Assembly (NCBI GenBank): GCA_002437115.1
Contig: DJOD01000049.1
Coordinates: 3,855-67,854, forward strand
Origin: Prevotella sp. UBA6447
GTDB taxonomy: Bacteria > Bacteroidota > Bacteroidia > Bacteroidales > Bacteroidaceae
DNA: 64,000 bases
Direction: 5' to 3'
Shown here: piece after piece, positions 1 through 9,757 of the stretch
Layout of the letters: every line of letters starts with the position of its first letter
Position numbering within the stretch: the stretch's first letter is position 1
Notes under the pieces: model-generated
Databases searched by the model: none
Seen by the model: the letters and a program-made list of their open reading frames with translations, nothing else
What the model was told of the DNA's origin: nothing
Position numbers and translations under genes: made by a program

Positions 1-63
1 GTTAGTAGGCGTTGTTGTACTTGTTCTATGTTTTTCATTGATAAAAAAGATAGGTATCTTGAC

Positions 64-1173
64 ATGTGTGAAAAGATGAAGCCTTTTCTATCGGTAATCA
101 TTCCAGTTTATAATGGTGCCCATTATTTACGGGAAACCATTGAGAGTGTTCTTTGCCAACCCTGTAATGATATAGAGTTGCTGTTGATTGATGATGGCAG
201 CAAAGATGACTCGCTCTCTATTTGTCAATCTTATGAGAGTGACAGAGTAAAAGTGTTTTCACATTCAAATTGTGGCGTGTCACTAACTCGTAATGAAGGA
301 GTCGAGAGATCCAAGGGGCAGTGGATTATTTTTGTTGATCAGGATGATGCGATGCGTAAGGATTTTTACACAGATGAGAGAAAGAGTGAATTACTTGAAC
401 TCGAAAATCAGCAAGTTGAACTTATTGTTCCAGGAGCATGGTGGTGTGATTGTAACCTAATCAAGGGACATCGTAGATATATTGAAAAGGAAGCCCATTG
501 TAGTGGAGTTTGCGAAGGCCGCAGCGATACATTATCCTGGGAGCACATGTTTACTTTTAATATGTGTCTTTATTCTCGGTCTTTATTTTTTACTGTAGAT
601 GGTGCTTCCACTCCAGTTAGGTTTTTCCCTCTCAAGAAAGATGTGGAAACTACATTTCGTCATATGGCCTTGTATGCGGCTCAAAAGATATTTTTCTCGG
701 ATAATTTTTCTTTTTGCCTTCGTCGTTGTAATGAAGAAAGCGTAAGCTCAACATGGGATTGGATGCAAGTTTATCCAGTTGTTTTTGATGCATATGTTCG
801 ACTCATTATTTGGCATAAACAGAATTACCCAAAGGACAAAATTGCTATTGCTGGTGCAGAGAAGGCTCTGTTGCACCGCATAAACTTAACAATTCAAGAG
901 GTCTATGAGAGCTGTCGGGATAATGAGGAAAGCCTTAAATGTCTTGTGGAAAGTTTTATTGGTGAGGGTTCACCTTGGCATTTTCTGTTGAAGCAATATC
1001 CTCAAGACGGGCATGTTATAATACAATTGCTTTCGGGGCAAAAGATAAAGCAAAAGACTTACAATAAGCTACATTTTATCAAGGCATATACAATAAAACT
1101 TTTCTCCATCCTTTTTGAAAAGTTAGACAGAGTGAACATTCAAAATAATATCCGTGGCAAATATTTACTCTAA
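64..1173 (+). CDS. GT2 family glycosyltransferase
   Basis: Predicted cytoplasmic or membrane-associated sugar transferase that extends a lipid-linked surface polysaccharide. The N-terminus carries the GT-A signature SVIIPVYNG, followed by LLIDDGSKDDS and the metal-binding region FVDQDDAM, the usual GT2 order. About 370 residues is normal for GT2 enzymes with an extra C-terminal helical part. In-frame ATGs lie at 28, 64 and 76. I chose 64 because the conserved beta strand then begins about 8 residues in; 76 is equally possible. The end overlaps the next gene by 20 bases, so the two are probably co-transcribed. The sugar substrate cannot be read from the sequence. Confidence 0.85.
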   Translation: MCEKMKPFLSVIIPVYNGAHYLRETIESVLCQPCNDIELLLIDDGSKDDSLSICQSYESDRVKVFSHSNCGVSLTRNEGVERSKGQWIIFVDQDDAMRKDFYTDERKSELLELENQQVELIVPGAWWCDCNLIKGHRRYIEKEAHCSGVCEGRSDTLSWEHMFTFNMCLYSRSLFFTVDGASTPVRFFPLKKDVETTFRHMALYAAQKIFFSDNFSFCLRRCNEESVSSTWDWMQVYPVVFDAYVRLIIWHKQNYPKDKIAIAGAEKALLHRINLTIQEVYESCRDNEESLKCLVESFIGEGSPWHFLLKQYPQDGHVIIQLLSGQKIKQKTYNKLHFIKAYTIKLFSILFEKLDRVNIQNNIRGKYLL

Positions 1174-2218
1174 GCCCAGTGACAACTATAGTGTCGTGAT
1201 TAAGAAAGAAAAAAACATACGTGTTGCTTGGATAGATTGGGCTAAGATGGTACTGATTTATTTGATGGTGGTGGGACATTTTCATCCACCTTTGGTGCAA
1301 AGCAAGTTCTTCTATGTGTTTCATATGCCTGCGTTTTTTATCATATCCGGCTATTTATATCGTCCTCATGATTGGCGACGTACAATAGTGAGCTTGATGA
1401 TGCCTGTGGTGGTATTCTCTGTTTTCAATTTGTTCTTTCAGATATTAATTGCACTCTTGAAGACGGGAAGTTATGACTATTCTGATTTGTTGCGCAGGAC
1501 TTTGGTTCCATTCGTGGGGGGCAATTCAGAACCAAATGTTGATTACATCATTCTCTTTATGGGGACATGGTTTCCCATTGTATTAATGTTGATACGTCTT
1601 TTGGTTGGCGACATTAAATGTTTTGCAGTAGTCTATAGACATAAGGTAACAGCCTTTTTACTTGTAGTTGCATTTATGATTACTTTACCGTTTTGGGCGA
1701 ACATGAAAGGTGAGATTTGCCAGTTAAAGCCTTTTTTGTTATTTCCCTCTTTTCCATTCTTCTTGTTGGGCTCTATGCTTCATGATGTCGATGCTCATAA
1801 GTTGAAGGTTTGGCTTTACCGTCTGTTGCCTCTATTCTCTGCCCTATATTTGACAATGGCTGTGTGGAACGGCAGGGTGGGAATATTGAATTTGCATTTT
1901 GGTCATAATTACTTTTTCTTCTTTGTAGGTGCAGTCAGTGGGAGCGCAGTCCTATTTTGGCTATGCGGTTATATGAAGGCATGCCGATACGTTGAAACTA
2001 TAAGCGTTGGCACAATGTTAATACTTGGTCTTCACATGGACTTCTATGATGTGCTGTTTCCAATAGTAAATCGTTTGGGCCTTTATTCAGTTCTGCCAGA
2101 TTGGGCGGTTGTTTGGGCTGTGTCTGCATTGACGTTGCTTCTGTGTTATTGGCCAATCCGTTTCTGTATGCGTCATGCGCCAATTTTACTTGGAAAGTTT
2201 TCAGTATTCAATAATTAA
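1154..2218 (+). CDS. Acyltransferase 3 family membrane protein
   Basis: Integral membrane acyltransferase (Acyltransferase_3/OafA type) predicted to O-acetylate or otherwise acylate a glycan. The N-terminus RVAWIDWAKM...VVGHFHPP holds the conserved R/D and the catalytic-type histidine on the first helix, followed by FHMPAFFIISGYL, typical of the family. About ten hydrophobic segments span the protein. There is no early ATG: GTG at 1154 overlaps the previous gene by 20 bases, and GTG at 1196 is an alternative that would leave about 10 residues before the first conserved residues. It sits between a GT2 gene and a Caps_synth-like gene, so the polysaccharide made here is probably acylated. Confidence 0.85.
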   Translation: MANIYSKPSDNYSVVIKKEKNIRVAWIDWAKMVLIYLMVVGHFHPPLVQSKFFYVFHMPAFFIISGYLYRPHDWRRTIVSLMMPVVVFSVFNLFFQILIALLKTGSYDYSDLLRRTLVPFVGGNSEPNVDYIILFMGTWFPIVLMLIRLLVGDIKCFAVVYRHKVTAFLLVVAFMITLPFWANMKGEICQLKPFLLFPSFPFFLLGSMLHDVDAHKLKVWLYRLLPLFSALYLTMAVWNGRVGILNLHFGHNYFFFFVGAVSGSAVLFWLCGYMKACRYVETISVGTMLILGLHMDFYDVLFPIVNRLGLYSVLPDWAVVWAVSALTLLLCYWPIRFCMRHAPILLGKFSVFNN

Positions 2219-2229
2219 CAGTTATTCAA

Positions 2230-3084
2230 ATGAATATCAAAGATATATTATATAGGCTTTTGGGAAGCAAATACACAACATGGGCTCTCTGGCGACGCAA
2301 TGTAAGTACAAAGTTATATGACACTTTTCATCCTTATCATTATGACGTTTCACGCTATGGTGAATGCTTCTTGAATGAAAAGCCTGATTATCCGTATGAT
2401 GATAGCAAGAAAGAAAAAGTGAACCGCGTAATTTATGTCTTTTGGACGGGCGACAATGAGATAACGCCGAATCGTTTGAGGGGAATAAAATCCTTGGAAC
2501 AGGTGAGTGGGGTGAAAGTTCAACTTATTACTTCAAAGAATCTGCCAGAATATATCGTAGCGAATGATCCTTTGCCTGATGCGTATCAATATCTTTCATT
2601 AAATCATCGCTCGGATTTTCTCCGCGGCTACTTTATGTATCACTATGGAGGAGGATATGCTGATATCAAGACCTTTTACCAGTCGTGGCTTCCTGCTTTC
2701 GACAAGTTGGATCGTTCGAATGCTTATGTAATAGGTTACCCAGAGGTTGGATGGATAGGCGTTGCCAATCGCTCAGTTGCTAATGAGCATCTGAAACATG
2801 ACTTAGCTGTTTATTGGTCTTTGCTGTTAGGGAATGGTGCTTTCATTTGCCGCCCCCACATGCGCTTTACGGCTGAATGGTATTCCTCTTCACGTCGACG
2901 GCTGCTTGAAAACGCTGAGGCTTTGCGCAAACATCCTGCTCGTGACGTTTTTGGGACAAATGACGATTATCCGCTCGCTTGGGAAAGCATGCAAGGAGGA
3001 ATATTTCATCCTTTCTGCTTGAAATACCATGACCGTTTGCTAAAGGACAAGGCGTTAATGCCTTCATTTGAAAATTACAGATGA
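2230..3084 (+). CDS. Caps_synth / GT32-like glycosyltransferase
   Basis: Predicted glycosyltransferase of the capsular polysaccharide synthesis (Caps_synth) and GT32-like group. The N-terminal strand VIYVFWTGDN, the central HRSDFLRGYFMYHYGGGYAD and the later YPLAWESMQGG segment follow the family order. The usual DxD after the glycine triplet appears as YADIK, a weaker form of the motif. At 284 residues it is close to normal length. It follows the acyltransferase by 11 bases and precedes the pyruvyl transferase by 27, consistent with one transcript. Donor and acceptor sugars are unknown. Confidence 0.8.
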   Translation: MNIKDILYRLLGSKYTTWALWRRNVSTKLYDTFHPYHYDVSRYGECFLNEKPDYPYDDSKKEKVNRVIYVFWTGDNEITPNRLRGIKSLEQVSGVKVQLITSKNLPEYIVANDPLPDAYQYLSLNHRSDFLRGYFMYHYGGGYADIKTFYQSWLPAFDKLDRSNAYVIGYPEVGWIGVANRSVANEHLKHDLAVYWSLLLGNGAFICRPHMRFTAEWYSSSRRRLLENAEALRKHPARDVFGTNDDYPLAWESMQGGIFHPFCLKYHDRLLKDKALMPSFENYR

Positions 3085-3111
3085 AATGCCAATTGGACAA
3101 GAAATATCCAC

Positions 3112-4002
3112 ATGATAAGTAAACTGATCTCAATTTGGGTGCAAATAAGAGACTTGTTTCTGTACCTGTTTCGAAGGGCTTTGGTTATCAACGCTTATGT
3201 CGATGACCACACGTGGCGTGGCATACGGCACCGCAACTGGGGAGATGATCTGAATTATTATTTCGTTCGAGCTCTGACTGGACACCCTGTTGTGTTTTAT
3301 CATAATTTTAAGTTGGCACAGTGGTTTCATATGAAGAACTATTTATGCATAGGCACGTTACTGGATGCCGTAAACCATTCGAACAGACAAACCATCGTTT
3401 GGGGAACTGGTGTGTCCGGTCAAGAGCGTGATTTTGTGCGCCCTCGTCAAGTCTGCTCCGTAAGAGGCCCCCTTACCCATGCTTTCGCAGAGCGGTATGG
3501 GGTAGCCTGCCCAGAGATTTATGGCGATCCTGCTATGTTATTACCTTTGGTATATAAGCCTAAGGTGCAGAAGGCATATAAGTTGGGGCTTATCCCACAT
3601 GTAGTGGACCTTTATCATCCCGTTGTAGAAGACATACGATACAATCATCCGGAAGTGCTGATTATTGATTTAGCTCATTACAATCATTGGACGGAAGTCA
3701 TAGACAAGATTTACTCTTGTGAGAAGATTGCTTCGAGCTCGTTACATGGGCTGATCGTTTCGGACGCTTATGGTGTGCCCAATAGTTGGGTTGAACTGAG
3801 TGGCAAAATTAGCGGAGGCTATTTCAAGTTTAGGGATTATGGTGTTAGTGTGGGTCGCATGATGACTGAGCCAATAAGGCTTACTTCATTTGAAGACATA
3901 AAGCAACTTCATCCAGATGCATCATCTTCTCCCTCTTTGGTGAACATTGACGAACTGCTGAAGGTCTGCCCATTACCTGTCCGTAAAAGATATAGGTTGT
4001 GA
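3112..4002 (+). CDS. Polysaccharide pyruvyl transferase family protein
   Basis: Predicted enzyme that adds a pyruvate ketal from phosphoenolpyruvate to a sugar of the exopolysaccharide repeat. Family features are the N-terminal NWGDDLNYYFVRAL segment, VWGTGVSGQ, VRGPLTHAF, the IYGDPAMLLP element and the C-terminal SSSLHGLIVSDAYGVP motif, which is highly characteristic (PS_pyruv_trans). At 296 residues it is near full length. Its TGA overlaps the GTG of the next gene by 4 bases, which points to translational coupling. A pyruvylated, acylated polymer would be negatively charged; that is an inference from gene content. Confidence 0.88.
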   Translation: MISKLISIWVQIRDLFLYLFRRALVINAYVDDHTWRGIRHRNWGDDLNYYFVRALTGHPVVFYHNFKLAQWFHMKNYLCIGTLLDAVNHSNRQTIVWGTGVSGQERDFVRPRQVCSVRGPLTHAFAERYGVACPEIYGDPAMLLPLVYKPKVQKAYKLGLIPHVVDLYHPVVEDIRYNHPEVLIIDLAHYNHWTEVIDKIYSCEKIASSSLHGLIVSDAYGVPNSWVELSGKISGGYFKFRDYGVSVGRMMTEPIRLTSFEDIKQLHPDASSSPSLVNIDELLKVCPLPVRKRYRL

Positions 4003-4913
4003 AAGTACAGATTTCGGTCATCGTTCCCGTATATAATGCGGAGCACACTTTGCGCAAGTGCCTGGACTCTGTTTTGTCACAGGACATTGGTGATTTTGAG
4101 CTTGTTCTCGTCAACGACGGCTCAAAAGACCGCTCGTTAGATATTTGCAGAGATTATGAAATGAATGATAAGCGGATTGTCGTGATAGACAAGCCCAACG
4201 GTGGCGTCAGTTCAGCGCGTAATGCAGGGCTTGACGTGGCTAATGGCGAATGGGTGCTATTTGTGGATTCTGATGATTACCTGGAAGAGCATTTCTTTGA
4301 TGGAGTGGAAGGTGCGGCAGAAGATTTGCTGATACGTGGGATACGTTTCTTCAACGAAAACGAGTCTACTATATATGTCCAACAGATTGACAAACTGCCC
4401 TCACAACCAACTTTGAATAAGTTCGTCAAGACTTATGTTGGTACACCCCTGCTTCGAGGTCCTGTAGCGAAGTTCTTTCGACGTTCATTGATTGGCAATC
4501 TTCGCTTCCCAGAGGACATGAAGGTGGGTGAGGATAGCTATTTCGTGCAACGATATCTGGCCCGTTGCAATAATTGTAAGCTGCTTTGTGGAAGTTTGTA
4601 TAATGTGTTTAATCATGAGGTTGTGGAGCGGAAATATGCTTGTTCTGTTGCCTATGCGGCAAAATCGTTAAACCACCTCATGGACTCGTATGGGGAGATG
4701 AACGCACATCTGAATATTGGATGGCTAAGTTTTCGCTCCTTTTATGTATATTTTAAGTTTATGTCAGAAGGAGAATGTAAAGGACACCCTTGGCGATGGT
4801 ATGCCCATCCCATCATTTCAGACATTTGCAAACGACTGTGGCCTGTGTTACCTGCTTCGCAAAAATGGCAGTATTGTCTTTGCTCTTTGTTGAATAGGTT
4901 GAAAATGTTTTAA
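3999..4913 (+). CDS. GT2 family glycosyltransferase
   Basis: GT-A fold glycosyltransferase for the same polysaccharide. The opening ISVIVPVYNAEHTLRKCL, then LVNDGSKDRS, GGVSSARNAGLD and the metal site FVDSDDYL are textbook GT2 motifs. The predicted start is GTG at 3999, which overlaps the preceding stop in a GTGA arrangement and leaves three residues before the first strand. At 304 residues it is a normal single-domain member with no evident membrane helix. It ends 13 bases before the next GT2 gene. Confidence 0.88.
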   Translation: MKVQISVIVPVYNAEHTLRKCLDSVLSQDIGDFELVLVNDGSKDRSLDICRDYEMNDKRIVVIDKPNGGVSSARNAGLDVANGEWVLFVDSDDYLEEHFFDGVEGAAEDLLIRGIRFFNENESTIYVQQIDKLPSQPTLNKFVKTYVGTPLLRGPVAKFFRRSLIGNLRFPEDMKVGEDSYFVQRYLARCNNCKLLCGSLYNVFNHEVVERKYACSVAYAAKSLNHLMDSYGEMNAHLNIGWLSFRSFYVYFKFMSEGECKGHPWRWYAHPIISDICKRLWPVLPASQKWQYCLCSLLNRLKMF

Positions 4914-4926
4914 ACAATTATCGTGT

Positions 4927-5907
4927 ATGCCTGCCATATCCATTATCGTACCTATATATAATATGGAAAAATTGATGCGTCGTTGCATCGATTCCCTGTT
5001 AGCGCAGACTTTTACCGACTTTGAGCTGCTGCTCATCGATGACGGTTCCACGGATGGCTCGTGGAGTATCTGCCAAGAGTATGCCCACAAAGATACTCGC
5101 ATTAGCATTTACCACAAGGAGAATGGAGGCCTGAGCGATGCTCGCAACTATGGGTTGAGCAAGGCTGTAGGAAAATACACTATTTTTGCCGACCCTGATG
5201 ACTGGATCAGCCCGGAAGGTCTTGACAGCCTTTATGCTACGGCGGAGCGTGAGCAAGCTGACATGACGATGTGTGATCTCTATCGCGAAGATGAGTACAG
5301 TCGCCACTACGTGTGCCAGCGGCCACGGTCGCTGAAGGCTCAGGAGGTGTTGAAAGAACTGTTTGACAATATCCAGGGATTCACGGTGAACAAACTCATC
5401 CGTCGTGATGCCTACATGCGGTTTGGCATCGCTTATCCCAAAGGTATATACGGGTGTGAGGACCAATATACCATGGCTGCCATCCTTTTGCACGACATCA
5501 AGATAGCCTATGTGCCTGTGGCGTTTTATCATTACATGTACAATAGCGCATCGCTGACCCGCCATTATGACGAGCGTACCTATGAGATGGATGTGCGGGT
5601 GTTGGAGATGTTTCGTATGTTGCTGCAAGGCAACGAGGCGCAGCCTCTTGCTGTGAGAAGCAAAGAAGACGCTGTGTTTTGCCGGGCGTTTTGGAACGGG
5701 CGTGACTATTATTCGTCGGCAACATTCAAGCAACGCTTTGCTTCTTTTCAAGACCGAGTGGAGTTACTGAACGAGATGGCAGTCGTTAAGTGGGGTATGG
5801 CCGTAGCTTGTCGTGGCATGTACCAGCCTGCCATCCATGTGGTTTTCTTGCTGTTCCGTGGTAAGAGAATGTTGAAAAAGTTAAAATGTACATTTCTAAA
5901 GAAATGA
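4927..5907 (+). CDS. GT2 family glycosyltransferase
   Basis: Second of two adjacent GT2 enzymes. It starts with ISIIVPIYNMEKLMRRC, then LLIDDGSTDGS, GGLSDARNYGLS and a metal-binding FADPDDWI. At 326 residues it is similar in architecture to the gene before it, but the C-terminal half has diverged, so different sugars are likely. The ATG at 4927 places the signature three residues in. Base composition is intermediate between the AT-rich genes around it and the GC-rich DNA beyond 11 kb. It is followed within 10 bases by the polymerase-like gene. Confidence 0.88.
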   Translation: MPAISIIVPIYNMEKLMRRCIDSLLAQTFTDFELLLIDDGSTDGSWSICQEYAHKDTRISIYHKENGGLSDARNYGLSKAVGKYTIFADPDDWISPEGLDSLYATAEREQADMTMCDLYREDEYSRHYVCQRPRSLKAQEVLKELFDNIQGFTVNKLIRRDAYMRFGIAYPKGIYGCEDQYTMAAILLHDIKIAYVPVAFYHYMYNSASLTRHYDERTYEMDVRVLEMFRMLLQGNEAQPLAVRSKEDAVFCRAFWNGRDYYSSATFKQRFASFQDRVELLNEMAVVKWGMAVACRGMYQPAIHVVFLLFRGKRMLKKLKCTFLKK

Positions 5908-5917
5908 TTCAAGAAGA

Positions 5918-6982
5918 ATGAGAGTTCTTATAGTTACATATGCTTTTGTACTGTTTTATATTGTCTGTGTCTATGTTTCTGCGGGCAAAGTGAAATGGCA
6001 AAACTACCTGCTGATGTTGGCACTTGGTATTCTTGTTTTTTTGATTGGAATCCGACAAGGGTGGCCAGACCAAGGTGTGTACCAGGTTGCCTTTGAGCAA
6101 GCATCACTCCCTTGGGAGATGGATTGGTCGAAAGAACCCTATGGATATACAGAACGAGGGTATTTGTTTTTAGCTTCGTTGGTAAAGCTTGTGCTTAATA
6201 ATGCCACCTTTTACTTTCTGTGTATGGGCGGGCTGTCCATGTACTTGCTCTATAAGGGATTGTCGAAGTATTGTGCCATACCATTGTTGGGACTGTGCGA
6301 CTACATAGGTCGCTTCTTGCTCAATCGTGACTTCACCCAAATGCGGTCGTCGCTGGCCATTCTGCTGATTATTCTTGCGATTAAGTTCATTTATGACAGA
6401 AAGCTGGTGGCATATATGTTGGTGATTTTGCTGGCTTATCAGTTTCACCACTTGGCATTGCTGGGCATACCTTTGTATTTCTTGTATAAAGTGTGCATCA
6501 ACAAATCTGCAATTATTGGGGGACTTCTGTTGGCCATGCTTCTTTCACAAGTCGCCGCTGGCTCAATTTCTGACACTGTCGAAAATTATAGCCAAGATCT
6601 CAATTATGACACCTACGTGCAAGATGATTATGTGGAGCAAGCTTTGGGCTTGCGCAACCCAATGATTTATTTTCAGTTAGGTGTTCTGATGCTTTACTCA
6701 TTTATGGAACCAGTGTTGGCACGTCAGAATCAATATTACTACTTGTTTCGGTGGGCTTATTTCTATTCGACATTGATATTGATATTCTTTTGCAACTATA
6801 CGGCTCTGTCTGGACGCACATCCACGGTGTTTGCCACATGCGAGATGTTTATGTTGCCCAGCATCGCGATGGGGCTTGGCAAAAGGCAGCGCGTCTTGTT
6901 TCTTGCGATAGCGGGAGTAGTATTGACTTATTTCTTCTGGAACAAGTATCATTCCGCGATGATGATGATGGGCGCGCTGTAG
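5918..6982 (+). CDS. EpsG/Wzy-like polysaccharide polymerase
   Basis: Multi-pass membrane protein (about ten hydrophobic segments over 354 residues) resembling EpsG-family exopolysaccharide polymerases. Supporting pieces are the GIRQGWPDQGVYQ loop after the second helix, a GYLFLASLVK region, and RDFTQMRSSLAI, which matches the conserved R-x-x-x-A segment of EpsG. It would polymerise repeat units at the periplasmic face of the inner membrane. It lies among glycosyltransferase genes where a Wzy is expected. No Wzx flippase is visible in the window, so that gene probably lies upstream. Confidence 0.75.
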   Translation: MRVLIVTYAFVLFYIVCVYVSAGKVKWQNYLLMLALGILVFLIGIRQGWPDQGVYQVAFEQASLPWEMDWSKEPYGYTERGYLFLASLVKLVLNNATFYFLCMGGLSMYLLYKGLSKYCAIPLLGLCDYIGRFLLNRDFTQMRSSLAILLIILAIKFIYDRKLVAYMLVILLAYQFHHLALLGIPLYFLYKVCINKSAIIGGLLLAMLLSQVAAGSISDTVENYSQDLNYDTYVQDDYVEQALGLRNPMIYFQLGVLMLYSFMEPVLARQNQYYYLFRWAYFYSTLILIFFCNYTALSGRTSTVFATCEMFMLPSIAMGLGKRQRVLFLAIAGVVLTYFFWNKYHSAMMMMGAL

Positions 6983-7028
6983 ATGCTTTTTGTGATTTTG
7001 TCGCGAAAAACATAATTTAGTCAAGACC

Positions 7029-8180
7029 ATGAAGATTGTTGTTGTTCAATCACGTGTTTGCTTTGGTGGGGCCGAACATGTGGGCGCGATGCTGGCCAAC
7101 GGACTTGCTGTGCAACATGATGTGATATTGGCCACTAACACCCACTTGGAAATGTCGTATGCAATTTCGTGCAGGGTCAAGGTATGCAATATCTTTTCTA
7201 CGGTTCCTCATGGCCCCAAGAAGTGGCTGGGTGCCATGCGGCATTTGCGCAAGCTCTTCAAAAAGGAAAAACCTGATGTGGCCATTGGCATCTTGTCCAC
7301 TTGTTCTTTCGTCTGTAAGGTGGCGGGGATAGGACTTGGAATTCCTGTGGTTGCTACGGAGCATGATGCTTTCGAACGTCCAGAATGTGCTCCGATGAGC
7401 AAAGGAAACACCTTTTCCAAGTTTTGGCTTAATAAGTTGTTTGATGTTGTCACGGTGCTTACGGAAGCTGACCGAAAGTTGGTTAGTAATCGATTGCATC
7501 ATGTGGCGGTGATGCCAAATCCTTTGTCTTTGAATCCGCTCAACGTTGATGCGAAGGGAAGAATTGCAGATGACGAAGGTAAATGTGTTGCAAAAAAACA
7601 CTATGTCTTGGCAGCTGGGCGGCTTGACGCCTGGCATTATAAAGGATTTGATTTGCTGTTAAAGGCATGGGCAAGGGTGCAGACTGCTTGCAAGGAGCAG
7701 ATGCAGCGAGAAGGCTGGAAACTCTTGATCGCGGGTAAGGATGAAGCAGAAGGGCAACGTTATCTTGAAACATTAGTTCATAAATACAGTCTTAGAGACA
7801 ATGTGTCGTTCCTTGGCTTCAGAAAAGATATGGTTAGGCTGTACCAAGAATCATCGATCTTTGTGCTCAGTTCTCGCTATGAGGGTTTTGGCTTGGTGCT
7901 TATTGAAGCCATGAGCCAGGGTTGCGCTTGCGTGACGACTGATTATAAGGGCCGGCAAATGGAAATCCTGGGAAGTGAGGATTGCGGAATGGTTTGCCAG
8001 CCAGAAGATGTAGATGCATTGGCAGAAGCATTGCAACGGGTGATGATGGATGATGAATTGCGCCAACAATTGCAGAGAAACGCTATTGCGCGCTCCCGCT
8101 ATTTCTTGCCGGCTAACATTGTGAAGCGGTGGGAGCAACTTATCGCTGAGGTCGTAGCAAGAAAACAAGATGTCAGATGA
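7029..8180 (+). CDS. GT4 family glycosyltransferase
   Basis: GT-B retaining glycosyltransferase. The N-terminus KIVVVQSRVCFGGAEHV contains the glycine-rich acceptor loop, and the C-terminal half has LAAGRLDAWHYKGFDLLL and the nucleotide-sugar site SSRYEGFGLVLIEAMSQG with the E-x7-E pair. At 383 residues it is full length. It begins 46 bases after the polymerase gene. It probably transfers one sugar of the repeat unit; the donor is unknown. A 166-base spacer without a convincing gene follows. Confidence 0.88.
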   Translation: MKIVVVQSRVCFGGAEHVGAMLANGLAVQHDVILATNTHLEMSYAISCRVKVCNIFSTVPHGPKKWLGAMRHLRKLFKKEKPDVAIGILSTCSFVCKVAGIGLGIPVVATEHDAFERPECAPMSKGNTFSKFWLNKLFDVVTVLTEADRKLVSNRLHHVAVMPNPLSLNPLNVDAKGRIADDEGKCVAKKHYVLAAGRLDAWHYKGFDLLLKAWARVQTACKEQMQREGWKLLIAGKDEAEGQRYLETLVHKYSLRDNVSFLGFRKDMVRLYQESSIFVLSSRYEGFGLVLIEAMSQGCACVTTDYKGRQMEILGSEDCGMVCQPEDVDALAEALQRVMMDDELRQQLQRNAIARSRYFLPANIVKRWEQLIAEVVARKQDVR

Positions 8181-8346
8181 TTGTTTTGAACATGAATTTC
8201 ACGAAATTCCCGAATGACATTGAGGTTTATTTGCAGGATCGTGTAACTTCGAAGGAAGTCTTTGTTTTGCATTCGTTTCATTCAAGCAATTATTTCCCTT
8301 TGGTCAGAGGGACTGCGACAAGTCTCGTGTTCGAGAAAATACAAAT

Positions 8347-9468
8347 ATGCGTATAGCTTACATCATTAATCATTTAGGTCCATCTGGAGTCAACCAAGTT
8401 GTTGCTGACTTGGTTTCCGTGTTTACTGCACATGGCCATGAGTGTGTGGTCTATTACTTGAAAGAGTGTGACACGCCCATGGACTATGCCTGTAATACAG
8501 TGTATCTGCGAGCGGTGACAGATATTGTCGGAACTTTTGATGTAGTCCATGCCCATGGACTTGGGCCTATGTTGTATGTGGCGAGACATAAGCGTGATTT
8601 GGCTAAGCGAAATGGGAGGCAATGTCGCCCGCTTTTTATCACAACGCTTCATTGTTATTGTTTCCAAGACCTACCCAGCCTTTACGGTTGGGTAAAAGGT
8701 GGTCTGATGGCATTTGCCTATCTATGGAGCACATTGTGGCAAGACCGTGTTGTTTGCCTTTCTAAGGATATGATGAACTATTACTCACGGTGGATCAAAC
8801 GCAGTAAGCTGCGTTATGTTTACAACACGCGTATTTTGCCGAGCCGAAAAGACATAACCTATGACGCAGATGACTTGAAACTCGTTGAGAATTTGAAGGT
8901 ATGGCATGAGAAGGGGTATCATGTAATTGGTATGAATGGTGTGTTGATATATCGTAAAGGGGTCGAATTGATGCTCCTTGCCCTGAAGCAGTTAAACCAA
9001 TCGAAAGATCAGTATCGCCTGGTGTTGGTGGGAGATGGTAAAGACAAAGAGGGTTTTGTGAGGCTCTGTGATTCGCTTGGTCTGTGTGGTCAGGTCCTGT
9101 TTGCAGGCCATCGTCGTGAAGCATACCGTTTCTTACCCTATTATGACGTGTTGGCCATGCCCAGCCTTTCAGAAGGTTTCCCCTTAAGTTTGCTGGAGGC
9201 AGCTGCCTATGGCAAGAGGGTGGTGGTTAGTGATTTGCCAATCGTGAAGGAGTGTTTCGGTGAGGCGTTTCTGACGTCAGCTCATGAAAGTCAAGTGGTA
9301 TTTGTTTTTGATGTTTCTTCTCAGAAAGAAAAGACTGTTGAAAGGTTGGCTCAGGCTTTGGATAATGCGATGGCAGATAATAAAGTAGGAGAGCGATTGC
9401 AATCCCGGTACAAGGGAAATTTTATGCCCGAGATATTTTTTGACCGGTATGAAGTTTTGTACAAATAG
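8347..9468 (+). CDS. GT4 family glycosyltransferase
   Basis: GT-B glycosyltransferase starting MRIAYIINHLGPSGVNQVV, with VHAHGLGPMLYVAR in the N-terminal domain, VLVGDGKDKEGF and the donor-site SLSEGFPLSLLEAAAYGKR in the C-terminal domain. At 373 residues it is complete. It is clearly related along its length to the GT4 gene at 12983-14020 (matching MRIAYII..., HAHGL/HTHGL, YYSRWI/YYARWI and the Y-N-T/Y-N-G linker region), although the two sit on opposite sides of the GC-content change. It probably belongs to the same polysaccharide pathway as its neighbours. Confidence 0.88.
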   Translation: MRIAYIINHLGPSGVNQVVADLVSVFTAHGHECVVYYLKECDTPMDYACNTVYLRAVTDIVGTFDVVHAHGLGPMLYVARHKRDLAKRNGRQCRPLFITTLHCYCFQDLPSLYGWVKGGLMAFAYLWSTLWQDRVVCLSKDMMNYYSRWIKRSKLRYVYNTRILPSRKDITYDADDLKLVENLKVWHEKGYHVIGMNGVLIYRKGVELMLLALKQLNQSKDQYRLVLVGDGKDKEGFVRLCDSLGLCGQVLFAGHRREAYRFLPYYDVLAMPSLSEGFPLSLLEAAAYGKRVVVSDLPIVKECFGEAFLTSAHESQVVFVFDVSSQKEKTVERLAQALDNAMADNKVGERLQSRYKGNFMPEIFFDRYEVLYK

Positions 9469-9484
9469 TACCTTGTTGTATGTA

Positions 9485-9757
9485 TAGGATGATGAAACTG
9501 GTATCTGCGGGTACAATTAGGGCTACGGGCCTTTTGCTGTTGCGTTGTTGCTTCTTGGTATTATTGCTATTGTCTGTTTCATGGCATTTAAATCTGTCAA
9601 TTGTGCCATATGTTTTGCCGGTGTCTTATCTTATATCGGCTGCTACTCTAAATCATTTGTTTTCAATTGGTTATATCTATTCATGTACGTAACATTCTCT
9701 ATTGTCTTCAATTGGTGGGCATTGCTTTGTGAAAAATTTAACGGACTATTGTAGTAA
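9485..9757 (+). pseudogene. Possible decayed membrane-protein fragment
   Basis: A 410-base gap between two glycosyltransferase genes contains short, very hydrophobic reading frames. The frame ending at the TAG near 9755 is rich in F, L, I, V and W, including LLLLGIIAIVCFMAF and WLYLFMYVTFSIVFNWW, but has no ATG near its start and an upstream in-frame stop. A second frame starting ATG at 9480 is also hydrophobic. This could be the remnant of a polymerase or flippase gene, or chance. The 9758-9879 remainder shows no gene. Confidence 0.25.
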